From: Kaistia defluvii
GTDB taxonomy: Bacteria > Pseudomonadota > Alphaproteobacteria > Rhizobiales > Kaistiaceae
DNA: 64,000 nt
Reading direction: 5' to 3'
NCBI RefSeq assembly: GCF_040548815.1
Contig: NZ_JBEPSM010000001.1
Span: 2,170,001 to 2,234,000 of the forward strand
Below, piece by piece: positions 50,643-58,462 of this stretch. A program made the translations under genes and the position numbers. Position 1 is the stretch's first letter. The number at the start of each line of letters is the position of its first letter. The notes under the pieces are model-generated. The model was not told the DNA's origin and did not search any database. It worked only from the letters and a program-made list of their open reading frames with translations.

Positions 50643-51404
50643 TCAGTTCTTGAGCCGGTATCCGGTCTTGAAGATCCAGGTGATGATGCCGAGGCATACC
50701 GCCAGGAAAACCAGGGTCATGATGACGCTGATGCCGACATGGACGTCGGCGGTGCCGAAGAAGCTCCAGCGGAAGCCGCTGACTAGATAAACGACCGGAT
50801 TGAGCAGCGCGATCTTCTGCCAGACCGGCGGCAGCATGGTGATCGAATAGAAGCTGCCGCCCAGGAAGGTCAGCGGCGTCACGATCAGCAGCGGCACCAG
50901 CTGCAGCTTTTCGAAGCCATCGGCCCAGATGCCGATGATGAAGCCGAACAGGCTGAAGGTGACGGCGGTGAGCACCAGGAACAGCAGCATCCAGAACGGA
51001 TGCTGGATCTCGATCGGCACGAACAGGCCGGCCGTCGCCAGGATGATCAGGGCGAGGATGATCGATTTGGTCGCCGCCGCGCCGACATAGCCCATGACGA
51101 TCTCGAACGGCGCCACCGGCGCCGACAGCACTTCGTAGATCGTACCGGTGAATTTCGGGAAGTAGATGCCGAAAGACGCGTTGGAGATGCTTTGCGTCAG
51201 CAGCGACAGCATGATCAGGCCCGGCACGATGAACGAGCCGAAGGTGACGCCGTCGATCGCCTGCATGCGCGAGCCGATAGCCGCGCCGAAGACGACGAAG
51301 TAGAGCGAGGTGGAGATGACCGGCGCGATAATGCTTTGAAGCACGGTGCGGCCGGCCCGCGCCATCTCGAAGAGATAGATCGCGCGCATTGCGTAAAGAT
51401 TCAT
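50643..51404 (-). CDS. ABC-2 type exporter permease
   Basis: A 253-aa membrane protein with six helices of the ABC-2 family. Landmarks are [40 protein letters not shown] and the C-terminal [20 protein letters not shown]. It partners the ATPase encoded immediately upstream, whose stop overlaps its ATG (ATGA). The substrate is unknown; such pairs export drugs or lipids and polysaccharides. Confidence 0.92.
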   Translation of the reverse strand: MNLYAMRAIYLFEMARAGRTVLQSIIAPVISTSLYFVVFGAAIGSRMQAIDGVTFGSFIVPGLIMLSLLTQSISNASFGIYFPKFTGTIYEVLSAPVAPFEIVMGYVGAAATKSIILALIILATAGLFVPIEIQHPFWMLLFLVLTAVTFSLFGFIIGIWADGFEKLQLVPLLIVTPLTFLGGSFYSITMLPPVWQKIALLNPVVYLVSGFRWSFFGTADVHVGISVIMTLVFLAVCLGIITWIFKTGYRLKN

Positions 51405-52327
51405 GACCGCTCACTCACCAGGCTGACGAAGATCTCTTCCAGCGAGCGCTGGCTCGTCTGCAGATCCTTGAAATGGATACCGGCCTTGCCGAGCGCGCCG
51501 AGCACGTCGGCGATGCCCTTCTGCTCGGCATCGGCGTCATAGCTGTAGATCAACTCGTTGCCGCCAGCGCCGAGCGCCAGGCCATAGTCGCCGAGGCCAT
51601 CTGGAATGGCGTGGAGCGGCTCCTGCAATTGCAGCGTCAGCTGCTTCTTGCCGAGCTTGCGCATCAGCTCGGCCTTTTCCTCGATCAGGATGATCTTGCC
51701 GCGGTGGATGACGCCGATCCGGTCGGCCATCTCCTCGGCTTCCTCGATATAGTGGGTCGTCAGGATGATGGTGACGCCGCTCTCGCGCAGCTGCCGCACC
51801 ACTTCCCACATGTCGCGCCGCAGCTCGACATCGACGCCGGCCGTCGGCTCGTCGAGGAACAGGATCTCCGGCTCGTGCGATAGCGCCTTGGCGATCATCA
51901 CGCGGCGCTTCATGCCACCGGACAGCGTGCGGAGCCGGGAATCCTTCTTGTCCCACAGCGACAACTCGCGCAGGATCTTCTCGATATGGGCCGGGTTCGG
52001 CGGCTTGCCGAACAGGCCTCGGCTGAAGGTGACGGTCGCCAGAACGGTCTCGAACGCGTCGGTCGTCAGCTCCTGCGGCACCAGGCCGATGCGGGAACGG
52101 GCGGCGCGGTATTCGGTGACGACGTTATGGCCATCGGCAAGCACGGTGCCGGTCGACGGATTGACGAGGCCGCAGATGATGCTGATCAGCGTCGTCTTGC
52201 CGGCGCCGTTCGGGCCGAGCAGCGCAAAGATCTCGCCCCGACGGATGTCGAGGGTCACGCCTTTCAGCGCCTCGAAGCCTGACGCATAGACTTTCGAGAG
52301 ATTCGCGACGGAAATGATGTTTTGCAT
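51401..52327 (-). CDS. ABC exporter ATP-binding protein (CcmA/DrrA type)
   Basis: A 308-aa ATPase. Walker A is [17 protein letters not shown] near residue 43, the Q-loop is [12 protein letters not shown], the signature is [17 protein letters not shown], and Walker B is [15 protein letters not shown]. The H-loop [16 protein letters not shown] and a C-terminal dimerisation tail typical of multidrug ABC-2 ATPases follow. ATG at 52327 ([12 protein letters not shown]) fits relatives; ATG at 52357 is an alternative. Confidence 0.92.
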   Translation of the reverse strand: MQNIISVANLSKVYASGFEALKGVTLDIRRGEIFALLGPNGAGKTTLISIICGLVNPSTGTVLADGHNVVTEYRAARSRIGLVPQELTTDAFETVLATVTFSRGLFGKPPNPAHIEKILRELSLWDKKDSRLRTLSGGMKRRVMIAKALSHEPEILFLDEPTAGVDVELRRDMWEVVRQLRESGVTIILTTHYIEEAEEMADRIGVIHRGKIILIEEKAELMRKLGKKQLTLQLQEPLHAIPDGLGDYGLALGAGGNELIYSYDADAEQKGIADVLGALGKAGIHFKDLQTSQRSLEEIFVSLVSERS

Positions 52328-52391
52328 GGCGCCGATAATAGCCGAGGCAGTCGACATTTCGGCGAGATTTATGCAACAGCGCACTCAAATT

Positions 52392-52919
52392 TCAGGGCGC
52401 GGCGACATCCTTGACCGGCGGGCGCTTGGGATATTCGTGCCGGGGCGGCAGCCAGTGATGCAGCGAGGCGACGCCGACGAGGCCGATGCTGCCGCCCAGC
52501 ACGACGCCGAGCAGCGTGCCGCCCTGGATGGTCGAGGTGGCGGCGAGGATGGGAATGGCGCCTGCCGGCGGATGGGTGATGCGCAGCATCGACATCAGCG
52601 CGATGGCGACACCGACGCCGGCCGCCGCCGCGACCCAGGCGCCGGGAAAGAAGGCGAGCGCCAGCAGCGTCACCAGCGTGGCGACGAGATAGCCGCCGAT
52701 CACATTGGCCGGCTGCGCCAGCGGGCTCGCCGGATGGCCGAACAGCAGCACGGCCGACGCGCCGAACGGCGCGATCAGGAACGGCTCATGCGTCAGCGCC
52801 GCCGCCGCGCCGACCGCGCCAATGCCGATGGCGCCGCCGAGACCGGATTTCAGATGCGTCAGCGTATTGCCGGAGCGCACTTCATGGCGGGTGACGAAAG
52901 GACGAAGGCGGCGGGTCAT
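52392..52919 (-). CDS. HPP-family membrane protein
   Basis: A 175-aa protein with about four helices and the family-naming motif in RITHPPAGAIPILAA, preceded by FGASAVLLFGHPASPLAQP. HPP proteins have been linked to nitrite transport in plastids and cyanobacteria; the bacterial role is not settled. The promoter region contains a 20-bp hairpin (52964-53016). Confidence 0.88.
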   Translation of the reverse strand: MTRRLRPFVTRHEVRSGNTLTHLKSGLGGAIGIGAVGAAAALTHEPFLIAPFGASAVLLFGHPASPLAQPANVIGGYLVATLVTLLALAFFPGAWVAAAAGVGVAIALMSMLRITHPPAGAIPILAATSTIQGGTLLGVVLGGSIGLVGVASLHHWLPPRHEYPKRPPVKDVAAP

Positions 52920-52963
52920 GGGGCTGCTGTGCTGGAAAGATCGGGCGCCCGGAGAATGGGCTT

Positions 52964-53016
52964 GCTTTTCTAGGCGAAGATTGGCGAAAAAACGAGCAAT
53001 CCTCGCCTAGAAAAGC
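52964..53016. repeat. Near-perfect 20-bp inverted repeat between divergent genes
   Basis: GCTTTTCTAGGCGAAGATTG (52964-52983) and CAATCCTCGCCTAGAAAAGC (52997-53016) are complementary at 19 of 20 positions, the exception being a G-U. The A-rich loop is 13 nt long. It lies 45 bases upstream of the HPP start and 170 upstream of the next gene. No T-run follows either arm. It could be a cis-regulatory hairpin or a miniature repeat. Confidence 0.7.
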
Positions 53017-53186
53017 GGCGCTTCGCAGAAAACCCCGGCTGTCGTGGCGCCGGACGCGGCAGGCTGGCAAATCCGGGCTATCCACAACCTCTCCGCACGC
53101 GCGAGGCCTGAAAGATTCTGGAAAGCAGGAACGCCTAGACTCGAGCCCGGCGGAGGTGATGTTCCGTCCGGCCGCGTCGGAGGGCG

Positions 53187-53618
53187 ATGCCGCGATCCAA
53201 CTGCACCGAACCCACCATGCGCTGGCGCCTGATCCGCATTCTGTTTCTGATCTATGTGGCATGGGCCATCTTCGCGCTGCTGCTCGTGCCGCTGAGCGCG
53301 TTCGGAATGGTGGCCGAAAACCCGCTGGCCGCCGTGTTGGGGCTGGTGCTCGGACTGCCCTGGAGCGTGCTGCTGACCTGGTGGATCGACAGTTCCAGCC
53401 CGATCGTCAACTTCCTGCTGCTTGCCCTGGCGCTCGCCATCAATGGCGGAATCCTGCGCTACCTCTCCCGCCGTCCTCGGCCGAAGCCGCCCGAGGAAGA
53501 GGATGACGACGAGGAGGAAGAGCTGGAAGACGACGAAGACGATCCCGACGCGGATCTCGACGATGACTGGGACGAGGATTGGGAAGAACCGGAACCGCCC
53601 CGCCCCAGGCGCCGGTGA
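53187..53618 (+). CDS. Small membrane protein with a strongly acidic C-terminal tail
   Basis: A 143-aa protein I do not recognise. Three hydrophobic segments (LIRILFLIYVAWAIFALLLV, LAAVLGLVLGLPWSVLLTWW, FLLLALALAINGGILRYLS) are followed by a proline/arginine hinge. The last 45 residues are dominated by Asp and Glu (EEEDDDEEEELEDDEDDPDA). The tail probably lies in the cytoplasm and may bind cations or a basic partner. The start is ATG at 53187 (GGAGG very close upstream) or ATG at 53217, which starts nearer the first helix. Confidence 0.65.
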   Translation: MPRSNCTEPTMRWRLIRILFLIYVAWAIFALLLVPLSAFGMVAENPLAAVLGLVLGLPWSVLLTWWIDSSSPIVNFLLLALALAINGGILRYLSRRPRPKPPEEEDDDEEEELEDDEDDPDADLDDDWDEDWEEPEPPRPRRR

Positions 53619-53707
53619 TCCTGCTGAAATCTTCGTGGCTCGGCCCAGCGTCACACCGGCCTCGAGATGCTGAGGAGGCCCGGAGGGGTGACGGCGGCGC
53701 CCCTCCC

Positions 53708-54736
53708 CTAGAACGCCAGCTGGACCTTCATGGCGCGCTTACGGTCGCCGGCCGTCTCGAACGCCTCGCGCGCATCCTCGATGCCGAAGCTGCCGGTGAG
53801 CAGCGGGCGCAGGTCGACCTTGCGCGCGTCGATCAGCTGGACCGCCAGCGGGAACTCGTCATGGAAGCGGAACGAACCCGTCAGCGAAATCTCCTTCGCG
53901 ACGACGACGTTTTGCGGCAGGGACAGCTCGCCGCCGAGACCGACCTGGACGATGGTGCCGCGCGGCCGGACCACGTCGAGGCCGGAGCGCAGCGCCCGCT
54001 CATTGCCGGAGCATTCGAACATCACGCCGATGCTGCCCTTGTCGACGGCGAGCGCGGCCAGCGCGTCGGGCTCGCGCGCCATGTTGATGGTGCGGTCGGC
54101 GCCCAGTTCGCGGGCATAGGCGAGCGGCTCGTCGACGACATCGGTGACGATGATCTCGGCCGCGCCATGGAATCGGGCGGCGGCAACGGTGAGCGCGCCG
54201 ATCGGACCGCAGCCGGTGATCAGCACGCGCTTGCCGAGCAGCGACGGCGCGCGCGACAGGGCATGCAGCGTCACGGCGAAGGGCTCGGCCATCGCCAGTT
54301 CGGCGACCGAGGCCTTGTCGCCCTTCTCGCACTGGGTGGCCATGCAGACGAGTTCCTGCCGGAAGGCGCCCTGGATGTGCGGCATCGGCATGGCGCTGCC
54401 ATAGAAGCGCATGTTGAGGCACTGGTTCGGCAGGCCCTCATAGCAGTAGCGACAGGCGCGGCACGGACGCGACGGGTTGACGGCAACGCGATCGCCCGGC
54501 TTGACGCGGGTGACGTCCGGCGCGACGGCGGAAACGGTGCCAGCCACCTCATGGCCCAGGATCATCGGCTCGCGCAGCTTCACCGTACCGAAGCCGCCAT
54601 GCTGGTAATAGTGTAGGTCCGAGCCGCAAATGCCGCCGGCCTCGATACGGACGGTGACCTCGCCAGGCCCCATCGCCCCGACCTCCCGCTCCTCGATCCT
54701 GAGATCATGGGCGGCATGAATGACGACGGCGCGCAT
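53708..54736 (-). CDS. Zinc-dependent alcohol dehydrogenase, L-idonate 5-dehydrogenase-like
   Basis: A 342-aa medium-chain dehydrogenase. The catalytic zinc region is GGICGSDLHYYQHGGFG, then EPMILGHEVAGTV. The structural-zinc cysteines are in RPCRACRYCYEGLPNQCLN, and the coenzyme loop is LITGCGPIGALTVAAA. It resembles IdnD/sorbitol dehydrogenases that oxidise L-idonate to 5-ketogluconate, which the divergent SDR could reduce to gluconate. A LacI-type operator lies 25 bases upstream of its start. Confidence 0.87.
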   Translation of the reverse strand: MRAVVIHAAHDLRIEEREVGAMGPGEVTVRIEAGGICGSDLHYYQHGGFGTVKLREPMILGHEVAGTVSAVAPDVTRVKPGDRVAVNPSRPCRACRYCYEGLPNQCLNMRFYGSAMPMPHIQGAFRQELVCMATQCEKGDKASVAELAMAEPFAVTLHALSRAPSLLGKRVLITGCGPIGALTVAAARFHGAAEIIVTDVVDEPLAYARELGADRTINMAREPDALAALAVDKGSIGVMFECSGNERALRSGLDVVRPRGTIVQVGLGGELSLPQNVVVAKEISLTGSFRFHDEFPLAVQLIDARKVDLRPLLTGSFGIEDAREAFETAGDRKRAMKVQLAF

Positions 54737-54760
54737 CGGTTCTCTCCCTCGGCAGGCTTT

Positions 54761-54776
54761 TTGTTATCGATATCAG
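54761..54776. promoter_or_regulatory. LacI-type operator 1 (dehydrogenase promoter)
   Basis: TTGTTATCGATATCAG matches operator 3 over its first 12 bases. It lies 25 bases upstream of the leftward dehydrogenase start. On the minus strand a TTGCAC hexamer precedes it with 16-base spacing to TATCGA inside the site. Confidence 0.65.
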
Positions 54777-54846
54777 GATCCCGCCCCAGTGCAAGTCAGC
54801 CCGGCTCCAAGACACGTCGCCGGCGCCGGACCAGCTTGACAGCCCC

Positions 54847-54862
54847 TTGTTATCGATACCAA
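54847..54862. promoter_or_regulatory. LacI-type operator 2 (SDR promoter)
   Basis: TTGTTATCGATACCAA differs from the perfect palindrome at one position. A TTGACA hexamer (54836-54841) ends 5 bases before it, and the SDR GTG start follows 43 bases later. Confidence 0.7.
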
Positions 54863-54905
54863 CCTATCTCAACGACCAATCAAAAATGCTCTGGGGAGTG
54901 ATCGC

Positions 54906-55667
54906 GTGAACCTGTTCGATCTCAGCGGGCGACTGGCCCTCGTCACGGGCGCCAGCAAGGGCATCGGCTATGCCGTGGCGGACGCGCTCGCCTCGGCCGG
55001 CGCCCGCATCGTCCTCAACGCCCGGGACGAGACGCGGCTGGAGCAGGCGCGCGCCGAACTCGCGGCCAAGGGCTATGACGTCCGCACCGCCGCCTTCGAC
55101 GTCACCGATCCCGACGCGGTGACCGCCGGCATCGAGGCCATCGAGACCGACATCGGCCCGATCGACATCCTCGTCAACAATGCCGGCATGCAGCACCGCA
55201 CGCCCCTGCAGGACTTCCCGCTCGAGGCATGGCGCAAGATCGTCGCTACCAATATCGACAGCGTCTATCTGGTCGGCCAGGCGGTCGGTCGCCGCATGAT
55301 CCCGCGCGGACGCGGCAAGATCATCAATATCGGCTCGGTGCAGAGCGAAATGGCGCGGCCGGGCATCGCCCCCTACACCGCGACCAAGGGCGCCGTGAAG
55401 ATGCTGACCAAGGGCATGGCGACCGACTGGGCCCGCTACGGCATCCAGGTCAACGGCATCGGCCCCGGCTATTTCAAGACCGAGCTGAACGCCGCCCTCG
55501 TCGCCGACGAGGCGTTCTCCGGCTGGCTCGCCAACCGGACGCCGGCCGGGCGCTGGGGCGACGTGCAGGAACTGGCCGGCGCCGCGATCTTCCTCGCCTC
55601 CGACGCCTCCAGCTTCGTCAACGGCCACATCCTCTATGTCGATGGCGGCATCACCGCCAGCCTCTAG
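54906..55667 (+). CDS. idnO: SDR oxidoreductase, gluconate 5-dehydrogenase-like, copy 2
   Basis: A 253-aa short-chain dehydrogenase. It has TGASKGIGYAVADALASAGA for coenzyme binding, NNAGMQHRTPLQDF, catalytic YTATK near residue 158, and FLASDASSFVNGHILYVDGG. The GTG start has GGGGAG upstream. The divergent idonate-dehydrogenase-like gene and shared operators suggest an idonate to 5-ketogluconate to gluconate route. It is more than half identical by eye to the SDR at 47379. Confidence 0.85.
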   Translation: MNLFDLSGRLALVTGASKGIGYAVADALASAGARIVLNARDETRLEQARAELAAKGYDVRTAAFDVTDPDAVTAGIEAIETDIGPIDILVNNAGMQHRTPLQDFPLEAWRKIVATNIDSVYLVGQAVGRRMIPRGRGKIINIGSVQSEMARPGIAPYTATKGAVKMLTKGMATDWARYGIQVNGIGPGYFKTELNAALVADEAFSGWLANRTPAGRWGDVQELAGAAIFLASDASSFVNGHILYVDGGITASL

Positions 55668-55679
55668 CGACCGCTAAGT

Positions 55680-55703
55680 GCGCGGCCGGTTCGCTGGCCG
55701 CGC
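55680..55703 (+). terminator. Hairpin after the SDR gene
   Basis: An 8-bp stem, GCGCGGCC and GGCCGCGC, lies 12 bases past the stop, just before the -35 of the next promoter. It lacks a T-run. Confidence 0.5.
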
Positions 55704-55732
55704 TTGACAGGCCCAAGATTGTTATCGATAAC
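55704..55732 (+). promoter_or_regulatory. Promoter of the sugar ABC transporter operon
   Basis: TTGACA (55704-55709), a 17-base spacer and GATAAC (55727-55732) form a good sigma-70-type promoter whose -10 lies inside the LacI operator. Bound repressor would therefore block polymerase. Confidence 0.65.
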
Positions 55733-55734
55733 AA
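55719..55734. promoter_or_regulatory. LacI-type operator 3 (perfect palindrome)
   Basis: TTGTTATCGATAACAA is a perfect 16-bp palindrome of the type bound by GntR/IdnR-like LacI-family repressors. It overlaps the -10 of the transporter promoter. The likely cognate repressor is encoded at 59821-60864. Confidence 0.8.
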
Positions 55735-55801
55735 GAGCAGCCGGACAAAGAGCCGGACGATGCGATAAGCGGTGACCGCGCCGCATCCAGGAGGGAACAC
55801 C

Positions 55802-57307
55802 ATGATCGACGGAGGGGTCCTCCGCTTCGACGATGTCGCCAAGTCATTTGGCGGCACGCGAGCGCTGAAGGGCGTCAGTTTCGAGGTGGCGCGCGGCGAG
55901 GTCGTGGCGCTGCTGGGCGAAAACGGCGCCGGCAAATCAACCTTGATCAAGATCCTCGGCGGCATTTTCCGCGCCGATAGCGGCCATGTCACCATCGGCG
56001 GCGAGCCCTACCGACATCGCGCGCAGGCGCGCGGCGAACGCCAGAAGGTCGCCTTCATCCATCAGGATCTCGGCCTCGTCGAATGGATGACCGTGGCCGA
56101 GAACATGGGCCTTGCCCAAGGCTTCGCCGGGCGCGGCGGCAAGCGCGGCCTGATCGACTGGAAATCAACCGAGCAGCGCGCCGCGACGGCGCTGGAACTG
56201 GTCGGCTGCGACCTCGACCCGACCACCCGCGTCCATGCGCTGAGCCGCACGGAAAAATCGCTGGTCGCGATCGCCCGCGCGCTGGTGGTCGATTGCGACT
56301 TCCTCGTTCTCGACGAACCCACCGCCAGCCTGCCGGCCGATGAGGTCGAGCGCCTGTTCGAGGCGATCCGCCGGCTGCGCGCCCGGGGCGTCGGCATGAT
56401 CTACGTCTCGCACCGCCTCGACGAGATCTTCCGCATCGCCGACCGCGTCGTCGTGATGCGCGACGGCCTCAAGGTGGGCGAGAAGCCGGTTTCCGAGACC
56501 ACCCCGGACGAGCTGGTCAGCCTGATCGTCGGCTCGACGACGCTGGAGCTGTTCAAGAAGGGCGAGCTCGGGTCTGGCAAGGTCCGCGTCGCCATCCGCG
56601 ACCTGGAGACGCCCTCCGCCGGCCCCGTCAGCTTCGATATCCGCCAGGGCGAACTGCTCGGCTTGGTCGGCCTGCGGGGCGCGGGGCAGGAAGAGATCGG
56701 CCGCGCGCTGTTCGGCGCGGCGCCGCATCGCGGCACGATCGAGATCGATGGCCAGGCGCCGGACCTCTCCTCCCCGCGCGCCGCGCTCCAGTCCGGCATC
56801 GGCCTGGTGGCGCGCGACCGCACCGAGGAATCCGTCGCCTTCTCGCTATCCGTCCGGGAAAACGCCTTCCTCAACCCGGCCGCCATCGGCCGCGGCCTGC
56901 TCTCCTATCTGTCGCCCCGCGCCGAGGCGCGCCAGGCCGTCGAACTCGGCGCCTCTGTCGGCCTTCGCCCCAACGATCCCGATTTGCCGATCGAAGGGCT
57001 TTCCGGCGGCAACCAGCAGAAGGTCGTGGTCGGGCGCTGGCTCGCCACCAACCGCCGCCTGCTGATCGCCGAGGACCCGACCGCCGGCGTCGATGTCGGG
57101 GCCAAGGCCGAGATCTACCGGCTGATCGCGCAGGCGCTGGAAAAGGGCCTCGCCGTCGTCGTCGTTTCGACCGATTTCGAGGAAATCGCCCATATCTGCC
57201 ATCGGGCGCTCGTCTTCAACCGGGGCAGGATCATCGCCGAACTGACCGGCCCTGCCCTGACCACGCAATCGGTGATCACCGCGGCCTCCGCGTCGGAAGC
57301 AGCCTAG
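55802..57307 (+). CDS. Sugar ABC transporter ATP-binding protein (duplicated ATPase)
   Basis: A 501-aa double ATPase. Half one has Walker A LLGENGAGKSTLIKILGG near residue 42, the signature region ALSRTEKSLVAIARAL (diverged from LSGGQ, as usual in one branch of this family) and Walker B LVLDEPTASL. Half two has the degenerate LRGAGQEEIGRAL and LSGGNQQKVVVGRW. It powers a single-permease sugar importer with the next two genes. AGGAGGGAACACC precedes the ATG. Its TAG stop is part of repeat copy C. Confidence 0.92.
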   Translation: MIDGGVLRFDDVAKSFGGTRALKGVSFEVARGEVVALLGENGAGKSTLIKILGGIFRADSGHVTIGGEPYRHRAQARGERQKVAFIHQDLGLVEWMTVAENMGLAQGFAGRGGKRGLIDWKSTEQRAATALELVGCDLDPTTRVHALSRTEKSLVAIARALVVDCDFLVLDEPTASLPADEVERLFEAIRRLRARGVGMIYVSHRLDEIFRIADRVVVMRDGLKVGEKPVSETTPDELVSLIVGSTTLELFKKGELGSGKVRVAIRDLETPSAGPVSFDIRQGELLGLVGLRGAGQEEIGRALFGAAPHRGTIEIDGQAPDLSSPRAALQSGIGLVARDRTEESVAFSLSVRENAFLNPAAIGRGLLSYLSPRAEARQAVELGASVGLRPNDPDLPIEGLSGGNQQKVVVGRWLATNRRLLIAEDPTAGVDVGAKAEIYRLIAQALEKGLAVVVVSTDFEEIAHICHRALVFNRGRIIAELTGPALTTQSVITAASASEAA

Positions 57308-57370
57308 AACCCTTCGTTTAGTCGCGTTTTCTTCCCGCGAACCGGACCCGACTTCGCTCGAAAACGCTCC
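57304..57370 (-). repeat. CTAG-bounded intergenic repeat, copy C (partial)
   Basis: About 67 bp matching the conserved core of copies A and B (on the minus strand GGAGCGTTTTCGAGCGAAGT, then CGGTTCGCGGGAAGAAAACG). Only the distal CTAG is kept, and it contains the TAG stop of the ATPase gene. It is inserted inside a transporter operon between ATPase and permease genes. Confidence 0.75.
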
Positions 57371-57383
57371 AGGAACCGCGCCC

Positions 57384-58433
57384 ATGTCCATGAACTCCGT
57401 CCGCTCCGATGCGCTGGAACCGACCCGCAGCGAATTGAAGAACGCTTCCTTCGGCGAGCGCCTGCGCCGCCGCATCCCGGTCTATGGCCTGCCGATCCTG
57501 CTGGTGCTGCTGATCGTGATCTTCTCGCTGATCCTGCCGCAGACCTTCCCGACCATGCTGAACGTGCGGTCGATCATCTCGGACAAGGCGATCATCGCGC
57601 TGCTCTCGCTCGCCGCCATGATCCCGATGGCCGCCGGCAAGATCGACCTGACCGTCGGCTACGGCATCGTGCTCTGGCATATCCTGGCCATCAGCCTGCA
57701 GACCATGGCCGGCATTCCCTGGCCCTTCGCCGTGCTGATCGTCATCGTGCTCGGCGCCTGCGTCGGCCTGCTGAACGGCCTGCTGGTCGAGGTCGCCCGC
57801 ATCGATAGCTTCATCGCGACGCTCGGCACCGGCACCGTGCTCTATGCGGTCGCGCTCTGGCACACTGGAGGCCGCCAGGTGGTGGCGCAGCTGCCGCAGG
57901 GCTTCCTGTCGCTGAACGGAACCATGGTGTTCGGCCTGCCGATCACCGGGTTCTACGTGATCGGCCTCGCCATCGTGCTCTGGCTGATCCTCGAGCACCT
58001 GCCGATCGGCCGCTATCTCTACGCCATCGGCGCCAATCCGAAGGCCGCCGCGCTCAACGGCATTCCCGTCCAGCGCTACACCATGGGCGCCTTCGTCGCC
58101 TCGGGCGCGCTGACGGCGGTCGCCGGCGTGCTGCTGGCGTCGAAGCTGCGCATCGGCCAGGCCAGCGTCGGCCTCGAATACCTGCTGCCGGCTCTGGTGG
58201 GCGCCTTCCTCGGCTCGACCACGATCAAGCCGGGTCGCGTCAATGTCTGGGGCACGCTCGCCGGCGTCGCCATCCTGGCGGTCGGCATCGCCGGCATCCA
58301 GCAGTTCGGCGGCTCGTTCTGGGTCGAGCCGATGTTCAATGGCGTCACGCTGCTGATCGCCATCGGCATCGCCGGCTATGCCCAGCGCCGCCGCGGCACG
58401 AACAACAAGCCATTCAAAAAGACGGGCACTTAA
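57384..58433 (+). CDS. Sugar ABC transporter permease
   Basis: A 349-aa BPD_transp_2 permease. AAMIPMAAGKIDLTVGYGIV is the family's first motif, the coupling loop has YAIGANPKAAALNGIPVQRY, and ALVGAFLGSTTIKPGRVNVW is near the C-terminus. Only one permease gene is present, so the channel is probably a homodimer, unlike the rhamnose system. The ATG lies 13 bases after repeat copy C, which must be in the polycistronic mRNA. Confidence 0.9.
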   Translation: MSMNSVRSDALEPTRSELKNASFGERLRRRIPVYGLPILLVLLIVIFSLILPQTFPTMLNVRSIISDKAIIALLSLAAMIPMAAGKIDLTVGYGIVLWHILAISLQTMAGIPWPFAVLIVIVLGACVGLLNGLLVEVARIDSFIATLGTGTVLYAVALWHTGGRQVVAQLPQGFLSLNGTMVFGLPITGFYVIGLAIVLWLILEHLPIGRYLYAIGANPKAAALNGIPVQRYTMGAFVASGALTAVAGVLLASKLRIGQASVGLEYLLPALVGAFLGSTTIKPGRVNVWGTLAGVAILAVGIAGIQQFGGSFWVEPMFNGVTLLIAIGIAGYAQRRRGTNNKPFKKTGT

Positions 58434-58462
58434 GAACCCCGTCGCAACTCGGAGGGAAGTTC

